A program made the translations under genes and the position numbers. The notes under the pieces were generated by a model. It saw only the letters and a list, made by a program, of their open reading frames with translations, had not been told where the DNA came from and searched no databases. DNA of 26,892 nucleotides, from assembly GCA_027717595.1 (NCBI GenBank), contig JALLOF010000023.1, positions 1-26,892 on the forward strand, in the 5' to 3' direction. The stretch is from Nitrospinae bacterium AH_259_B05_G02_I21. Lineage in GTDB: Bacteria > JADFOP01. The first letter of the stretch is position 1. Every line of letters starts with the position of its first letter. Positions 22,064-26,892 of the stretch are shown here, piece after piece.

Positions 22064-23977
22064 ATGAACTCCCTGAGTTTCCAGGCGCTACGGTCCACCG
22101 TCGAGAGCAAGGTGGTGGGCCGGCGCAGAGAGATCGAGCAGATCCTTGCCGCCCTTGATGCCCGCCGCCACCTCATCCTCGAAGGGGGGCCGGGGACGGC
22201 CAAATCGACGCTGCTTAGGGCGGTCGCCGAGGCCAGCGGCCTGCCGATCTACTTCGTCGAGGGGGGGATCGACCTGTCGCTGGCGAAGCTCGTCGGCCAC
22301 TTCCCCCCCGCCGATGTCTTCCGGGATGGATTCAGGCCGGAGGCGTTCGAGAAGGGCCCCCTCGTCAAGGCCATGGAGGGAGGGCTTCTATACATTGAGG
22401 AGTTCAACCGCATGCCGGCAGATACGGCCAACGTCCTGGTCCCGGTCCTGGCCGATGGGCGCCTCGTCGTGCCCCGATACGGTCTGGTCGGGGCCCATCC
22501 GGCCTTTCGTGTTATGTGCGCCCAGAATCCTCTCGATGACGTCGGCACACAGCGGGTGAGCCGCTCCATTTACGATAGGTTCTGCCGCCTGAAGCTCTCC
22601 TACCAGTCGAGGGAGGACGAGGAGGCGATTGTCCTTCGGCTGGCCCCCGAGGCCCTGGCCGACCTCGTGCCGCTCGCCGTGGGCCTGGTCCGGGCCACCC
22701 GGGAGCACCCCGAGGTGCAACAGGGCTCAAGCTTGCGGGGGGCCATCGACATGTTGGGGATTGCCCACGTGCGCCTCGAACAGGTGGGCGGGGATGTCGG
22801 CGAAGTGCTCCTCGACGCGGCGCTGGTTGCCATGAGCGGGCGCATATGGCTCAGGGAGACCTGCGATCAGACCCCGGAAGAGATTATCGGGCAGATCTTC
22901 TTCGCTCTTTTCTACCAGGTGCAGCAGGAAGAGGGCGACGGGGCGCGGCAGCGACCGGAAGTCCAGCCCGAGGAGGCCGAGAAAAAGGACAAGCGTCTCG
23001 AGCGCCTGCCGAGCCAGGACCTGCCGCTTGACGTTGACTTGGAGTTCTTCCAGGACGACGAGGTGGCCCGGCTCAGCCGCAACTTGTTGCGCGAGGCGAA
23101 GCAGAAACCGGCCGATGTGAGCCGCTACCTCAACGTGCACCGGCGGCTGGCCCGCGACATCGTCGAAAGCCCCCTCATCCTCGATCTCTACAGCTACGTG
23201 AAGGACGACCTGGATGAGGAGCTGCGGGACCTCGCTCTCAAGTACGCGGGCCGCCTCATCATGAAGATGGCCCGCCAGATTGCCAACCTTGGCATAAAGG
23301 CCGGACCCCTCCATGCGGTCAACGACATCACGGCGGGTGATGAGGTGGAGATCGACGGGACCCTGGCTCGCATGATCGACAATCCCACCGGGGGGTTGGA
23401 GGAGAACATCATGATCATGACGCGCAAGCCCGAAGAGACCGCCTGCATGGTCTTTCTCGATCACTCCTCGTCCATGCGGGGCATCAAGGTCTCCATGGCG
23501 GCGCTGGCGGCCGCGACCATCGCGCTGCACTTCCGCGAGCACTACGGGGTCGTGGTCTTCAACACGAAGGCCCACCTGCTCAAGCCCCTTCACGCCCACA
23601 TGCCGCCTCTCAAGGTGGCCGAGGAGGTCTTGAGCCTCTCCGCCGTCGGCTACACGAACATTCGCGATGCCCTCTTGATTGGCATCAACCAGATGCAGGC
23701 CTATCCGAAAAAGCTCGGAATCCTGCTGACCGACGGCGACTGGACCCACGGCGGAAGCCCGTTGGAGAGCTGCCGGCTCTTTACCCAGCTTCACGTCATC
23801 GGCCTCGAGGACCCGGAGCGATACATCATGGACTACGAGTTCAGAATCCCTGCAATGTATCGAGAGTGGACGCAAGTGGATAAATTGGCCCGGGAAGGCA
23901 AGGGGACGTACTGCTTCGCCAAGAACATCGATGAGCTGCCCGGGGCCCTGGCCAAATGCCTGGTGGAGTACAGCTAG
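22064..23977 (+). CDS. Fused MoxR-type AAA ATPase and VWA-domain protein (chelatase-like)
   Basis: A 637-residue single chain combining the two parts that magnesium and cobalt chelatases and MoxR systems usually encode separately. The AAA+ module (about residues 1-290) has Walker A GGPGTAKST at 41-49, Walker B LLYIEE at about 109-114, and sensor-1-like CAQNP. A charged linker (about 290-320, EEAEKKDKRLERL) leads to a helical region. The C-terminal VWA domain (about 460-637) has an intact MIDAS: DHSSS at about 467-471, the Thr in GYTNIRDA and the Asp in LLTDGD. Such proteins use ATP to remodel or metallate a partner; no chelatase large subunit is nearby, so the client is unknown. The ATG at 22064 lacks a strong ribosome site. 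The next gene starts three bases after its stop. Confidence 0.88.
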   Translation: MNSLSFQALRSTVESKVVGRRREIEQILAALDARRHLILEGGPGTAKSTLLRAVAEASGLPIYFVEGGIDLSLAKLVGHFPPADVFRDGFRPEAFEKGPLVKAMEGGLLYIEEFNRMPADTANVLVPVLADGRLVVPRYGLVGAHPAFRVMCAQNPLDDVGTQRVSRSIYDRFCRLKLSYQSREDEEAIVLRLAPEALADLVPLAVGLVRATREHPEVQQGSSLRGAIDMLGIAHVRLEQVGGDVGEVLLDAALVAMSGRIWLRETCDQTPEEIIGQIFFALFYQVQQEEGDGARQRPEVQPEEAEKKDKRLERLPSQDLPLDVDLEFFQDDEVARLSRNLLREAKQKPADVSRYLNVHRRLARDIVESPLILDLYSYVKDDLDEELRDLALKYAGRLIMKMARQIANLGIKAGPLHAVNDITAGDEVEIDGTLARMIDNPTGGLEENIMIMTRKPEETACMVFLDHSSSMRGIKVSMAALAAATIALHFREHYGVVVFNTKAHLLKPLHAHMPPLKVAEEVLSLSAVGYTNIRDALLIGINQMQAYPKKLGILLTDGDWTHGGSPLESCRLFTQLHVIGLEDPERYIMDYEFRIPAMYREWTQVDKLAREGKGTYCFAKNIDELPGALAKCLVEYS

Positions 23978-23979
23978 AT

Positions 23980-24891
23980 ATGGCGACCCTGACCGAAGGC
24001 GAGCTTGCGGCGCTCCTTAGGCTTCTGGAGGACTCGAACGACGCCACCCGCGCTCGTGTGGAAGAGAGTCTCGCGGGCCTGGACCCGGTGGCCTTGGACC
24101 AGCTTCGGGACGCCCGGGATCGGATGACCCCCGAGGTGGCCCGGCGCATCGATGAGCTGGCGTTCTTCCTTCCCAGGCGGGAGGTGGTGGAGGACCTGGC
24201 CTCCCTCGTCGAGACGGGCGGCGATCAGGTGGACCTGGAGGCGGGCATGTGGTGCCTGGCCCGTTTTCGCGACCCCGGCCTGGTGACCGTCCCCTACACC
24301 CGGGAGCTGGAGCGGTTGTCCGAGGCCGTCCGCAGTCGCATCAGACGCATCGAGCCGTCGGTCCTGGTGCTCAAGAGCTTCATTCAGGTCCTCTTCCATG
24401 ATGAAGGATTCCGCGGGGACGTCAATTCCTACTACGACCCGGACAACAGCTTCTTCCACAAAGTGCTGGAGCGCCGCCGAGGCATCCCCATCACGTTGAG
24501 CGCCCTCTGTCTGCTCGTCGGCCAACGCGTGGGGCTTCCCATCGAGGGCATCGGCCTGCCGGGCCACTTCCTTTGCCGCTTTGGGGCTGAGGAGCAGGGC
24601 GTCTATTTCGACCCGTTCCATGATGGCCGCCTCCTGACCCATCAGGGTTGTGTGGAGTTGTGCCACCAGGCAGGTTTCTCCTTCTCGGAGACGTGCCTGG
24701 ACCCTCCCACCAACAGAGAGGTCCTCAAGCGCATGGTGCGCAATCTGCACGATATTTATCTGCAGCGGGAGGCCCTGTTGGAGGTCCGCCTGCTGGATGA
24801 CTACATGGAGGCCCTGGAGTGGGATGTGGGCGATGAGACGGACGAGGTGGAGGAGCTGCCCGACGACGAGGCAACCGATGAGGTGAGGTGA
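23980..24891 (+). CDS. SirB1-family transglutaminase-like protein
   Basis: A 303-residue cytoplasmic protein of the SirB1/Transglut_core2 group. The N-terminal helical part (about 1-130) is followed by the family core: YYDPDNSFFHKVLERRRGIPITLSALCLLVGQRVGLPIEGIGLPGHFLCRF and VYFDPFHDGRLLT. The Cys in SALCLL, the His in PGHFL and the Asp in FDPF occupy the positions of the transglutaminase-like Cys-His-Asp triad, though activity in this family is not demonstrated. The tail is acidic. ATG 23980 is two bases after the AAA/VWA stop, with GGTGGAG at 23961-23967; the frame is open from 23956 but that would overlap the upstream gene. Tight linkage implies joint expression with the AAA/VWA protein. 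Confidence 0.88.
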   Translation: MATLTEGELAALLRLLEDSNDATRARVEESLAGLDPVALDQLRDARDRMTPEVARRIDELAFFLPRREVVEDLASLVETGGDQVDLEAGMWCLARFRDPGLVTVPYTRELERLSEAVRSRIRRIEPSVLVLKSFIQVLFHDEGFRGDVNSYYDPDNSFFHKVLERRRGIPITLSALCLLVGQRVGLPIEGIGLPGHFLCRFGAEEQGVYFDPFHDGRLLTHQGCVELCHQAGFSFSETCLDPPTNREVLKRMVRNLHDIYLQREALLEVRLLDDYMEALEWDVGDETDEVEELPDDEATDEVR

Positions 24892-24964
24892 GACGCCCCT
24901 GAGCCCGCCATCGTCTTCCGTCCGCCGACCGTTAGCACTCCTGGTCTTCATCCTTGCGCTCCCC

Positions 24965-25762
24965 TTGGGTCTCGGAGGCCTCGTGTGGTTCCTGGAGAAG
25001 TCCCTCATCTACTATCCCGACAAGTACCTCGAGGCGACCCCGGCGGACTACGGCCTCGCCTTCGAGGAGGTGTTCTTCCCCACCTCTGACGGGATGGAGA
25101 TCCACGGCTGGTGGATTCCGGCCAAGGCGGGCGGGGCCGGGCGCCCCGTCATCCTCTGGATGCACGGCAACGCCGGCAACATCTCGCACCGGCTCCATAA
25201 TGCCCGCCTCCTCCATGACCGGCTCGACGTCAACCTCTTCCTCTTCGACTACCGCGAGTACGGCCTCAGCCAGGGCGAGGTGAGCGAGAAGGGGACGTAC
25301 GCCGACGCCGAGGGTGCCCTGGCCTACCTGATGGGCCGGCCCGGGCTGGATTCGAGTCGGCTTATCTACTTCGGCCGGTCCATCGGCGCGGCCGTGGCCG
25401 TGGAGCTGGCGACCCGCCGGGCGCCGGCGGGGCTCATTCTCGAGAGCCCCATGACGAGCATTCCGGCCATGGCCCGGGCCATCTTCCCGTGGCTTCCGGT
25501 TGGGTCTCTGCTCTCGACCAAGTACGATTCCCTGGCCAAGATCGGCCAGCTTCGCGTCCCCCTGCTCGTCCTCCACGGCACGGCCGACGAAATCGTCCCC
25601 TTCGTCCAGGGCCGGAAGCTGTTTGAGGCGGCGGGCGAGCCCAAGCGCTTTTACGCCATCGAGGGTGCCCGCCACAACGACACCTACTTTGTAGGCGGGG
25701 AGCCGTACCTTCGTGCCTGGGAGACCTTCCTGGAGAGCTTGAGCCCGGACGAGGGCGATTGA
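24965..25762 (+). CDS. Membrane-anchored alpha/beta hydrolase (Bem46/ABHD13-like)
   Basis: A serine hydrolase of the Bem46/ABHD13 type. Motifs include YYPDKYL near the start, PTSDGMEIHGWWIPA, the oxyanion-side MHGNAGNISHR, nucleophile elbow GRSIGA, acid DEIVP and catalytic His in GARHNDT. Only TTG 24965 and GTG 24986 are conventional starts, and neither has a ribosome site. The frame stays open back to 24887 and there encodes VRRPLALLVFILALPLGLGGLVWFLEKS across the junction, a plausible membrane anchor; a CTG at 24899, ten bases after GAGGTGAGG, could be the true start. It follows the SirB1-like gene closely. The substrate is unknown; relatives are lipases, esterases or palmitoyl-protein hydrolases. 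Confidence 0.85.
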   Translation: MGLGGLVWFLEKSLIYYPDKYLEATPADYGLAFEEVFFPTSDGMEIHGWWIPAKAGGAGRPVILWMHGNAGNISHRLHNARLLHDRLDVNLFLFDYREYGLSQGEVSEKGTYADAEGALAYLMGRPGLDSSRLIYFGRSIGAAVAVELATRRAPAGLILESPMTSIPAMARAIFPWLPVGSLLSTKYDSLAKIGQLRVPLLVLHGTADEIVPFVQGRKLFEAAGEPKRFYAIEGARHNDTYFVGGEPYLRAWETFLESLSPDEGD

Positions 25763-25833
25763 GAGACCAGACGCTCCCGGGCATGTGTCCAATGGAACCG
25801 CTCTCACCGAGTCCCCACGCTTTGGACTACGAC

Positions 25834-26892
25834 TATGTTTGCCCAGGTTGCTGAGAGGCTTCTGAAGGTTTACCGAGAGGAGCAGCCCTCGCTTCTTCTC
25901 GTCATGACGCTATTTCTGTGCATTCGCGCAAGTGGCATCATGGTCGAGAACTATGCCGAGACGACCTTCATCAAGCGCTACGGGGTGGAGTACCTGCCCT
26001 CCGTCTATCTCGTCAACTCCATCGTCCTCTTCGCGGTCATAACGATCGTTGGCCTCTATCTCGACCGGATGGCCCGCACCACTCTGCTTCGCCGGCTGCT
26101 GCTAGCCTTGATGGGGCTGTTCGTCCTGATCCGCCTCCTGCTGCCCCTCAAGATCAGCCTCCTCTATCCGCTCCTGTTCGTGCTGTCGGCCCAGAGCCGC
26201 TACATGCTTGTGGTGGTCTTCTGGGTCATCGGGGGCGATCTCTTTACCTTTCGCCAGACCAAAAGGCTCTTCCCGTCGGTCCAGGCCGGCGGTGTGTTGG
26301 GCGTGATTCTGGGCAGCGCCGCTTCGGGTCCGATTGCCCGGCTGGTGGCCATCGACAACGTCCTCTTGGTCGGGGCCCTCATCCTGCTAGGAGGGGTGCT
26401 GGTGACCTACGGGATCGATAGGCGGATGGCGACGGTGCTCGCCGAGCGGCCCTCGGGGGCGAAGCGGCCGCTCGAGATGGACAAGAGCAAGGCGGGGTTC
26501 GGTGAAATCATCCCGCTCATCAAGCAGAGCCGGTTTCTCCAGCTGCTTGTGGTCCTCGTGGTGGTGCCGAACTTCCTGCTGCCCATCTTCAACTACCAAT
26601 GGAGCGTCATCCTCGATAAGCGCTTCGCCTCCGAGGAGGGGCTGTTGATGTTCTACTCCCTCTTTAAGGCCGCCAGCAATGGCATCAACCTCGTGGCCCT
26701 CCTGTTCGTCGGGCGGGCTTTCACGCGCTTTGGGATCACGGCCATCCTCTTTTTCCATCCGGCCAATTACATCATCATCTTCGGGGCGTTGCTGTCGAGC
26801 TTCACGCTCCCGGTCGGCATCTACGGGCGCATCTCGAGCAACCTCCTTCGGACCAGCGCCAACCGCCCCGCGATGTACATGCTCTTCAACTT
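25834..26892 (+). CDS. ATP/ADP translocase-like (Npt/MFS) membrane protein, 3' end outside window
   Basis: The frame from ATG 25834 is open to the window edge, giving 353 residues of an incomplete protein. It begins FAQVAERLLKVYREEQPSLLLVMTLFL and contains many hydrophobic segments (about eight by eye). The stretch IGGDLFTFRQTKRLFPSVQAGGVLGVILGS (about residues 130-160) matches the pattern of bacterial relatives of nucleotide transporters (TLC/Npt family, distant MFS), in which a D-x-F-x-x-R-Q-x-K-R-L-F loop is typical. Many such bacterial proteins carry C-terminal HEAT repeats or cyclic-nucleotide-binding domains; whether this one does lies beyond the window. Nucleotide exchange cannot be assumed. 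The start has only a weak GGA upstream and begins 71 bases after the hydrolase gene. Confidence 0.75.

Overview
The window is GC-rich bacterial chromosome from an organism I cannot name. It combines RNase Y and YmdB, a 6S RNA beside a 5-formyltetrahydrofolate cyclo-ligase gene, and a methylmalonyl-CoA mutase split into separate catalytic and cobalamin-binding chains. Strong Shine-Dalgarno boxes and sigma70-type promoters are common. This mix fits an uncultured lineage near the Deltaproteobacteria, Nitrospinota, Methylomirabilota or Tectomicrobia better than a classical model group, but that is inference from gene content.

Bases 1-3112 carry acyl-CoA metabolism: the end of a methylmalonyl-CoA mutase catalytic subunit, its B12-binding subunit, a 3-hydroxyacyl-CoA dehydrogenase, and, behind its own promoter, a KAS III-type ketoacyl synthase. 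A convergent membrane-anchored TPR protein follows. Bases 4339-8120 are an RNA-centred block: a promoter and 6S RNA, about 450 bases with many strong hairpins and a 10-bp long-range helix that match no RNA family I recognise, then the cyclo-ligase, rny and ymdB as a tight operon. A stand-alone Lrp/AsnC-type ligand-binding domain follows. A divergent pair comes next: a membrane sensor phosphatase (dCache-like, HAMP, SpoIIE/PP2C) and a secreted SH3/TPR-like protein.

Bases 11383-14840 look like an accessory island. They hold small orphan genes, decayed gene ends (one recognisable as dienelactone hydrolase) and four copies of a short hairpin-bearing repeat family, with a fifth, partial match in the gap at 17.3 kb. 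A DUF547 gene with the base composition of the rest of the chromosome sits inside the island. After it come a PII-family protein without the usual uridylylated tyrosine and a ClC chloride channel whose frame is broken in a run of eight G residues.

Bases 17732-20843 contain endonuclease IV diverging from a spore-photoproduct-lyase-like radical SAM gene, a secreted BsuPI-domain protein, and a tandem CDGSH iron-sulfur protein. Bases 20899-26892 contain an exported protein of unknown role, then an apparent run of same-strand genes behind a good promoter: a fused MoxR-type AAA/VWA protein, a SirB1-like transglutaminase-fold protein, a membrane-anchored alpha/beta hydrolase, and the start of an ATP/ADP-translocase-like membrane protein cut by the window edge.

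The observations most worth following are the unassigned structured RNA downstream of 6S, the dispersed repeat family, the ClC homopolymer frameshift and the PII T-loop change. No CRISPR array, transposase, tRNA or rRNA was seen.
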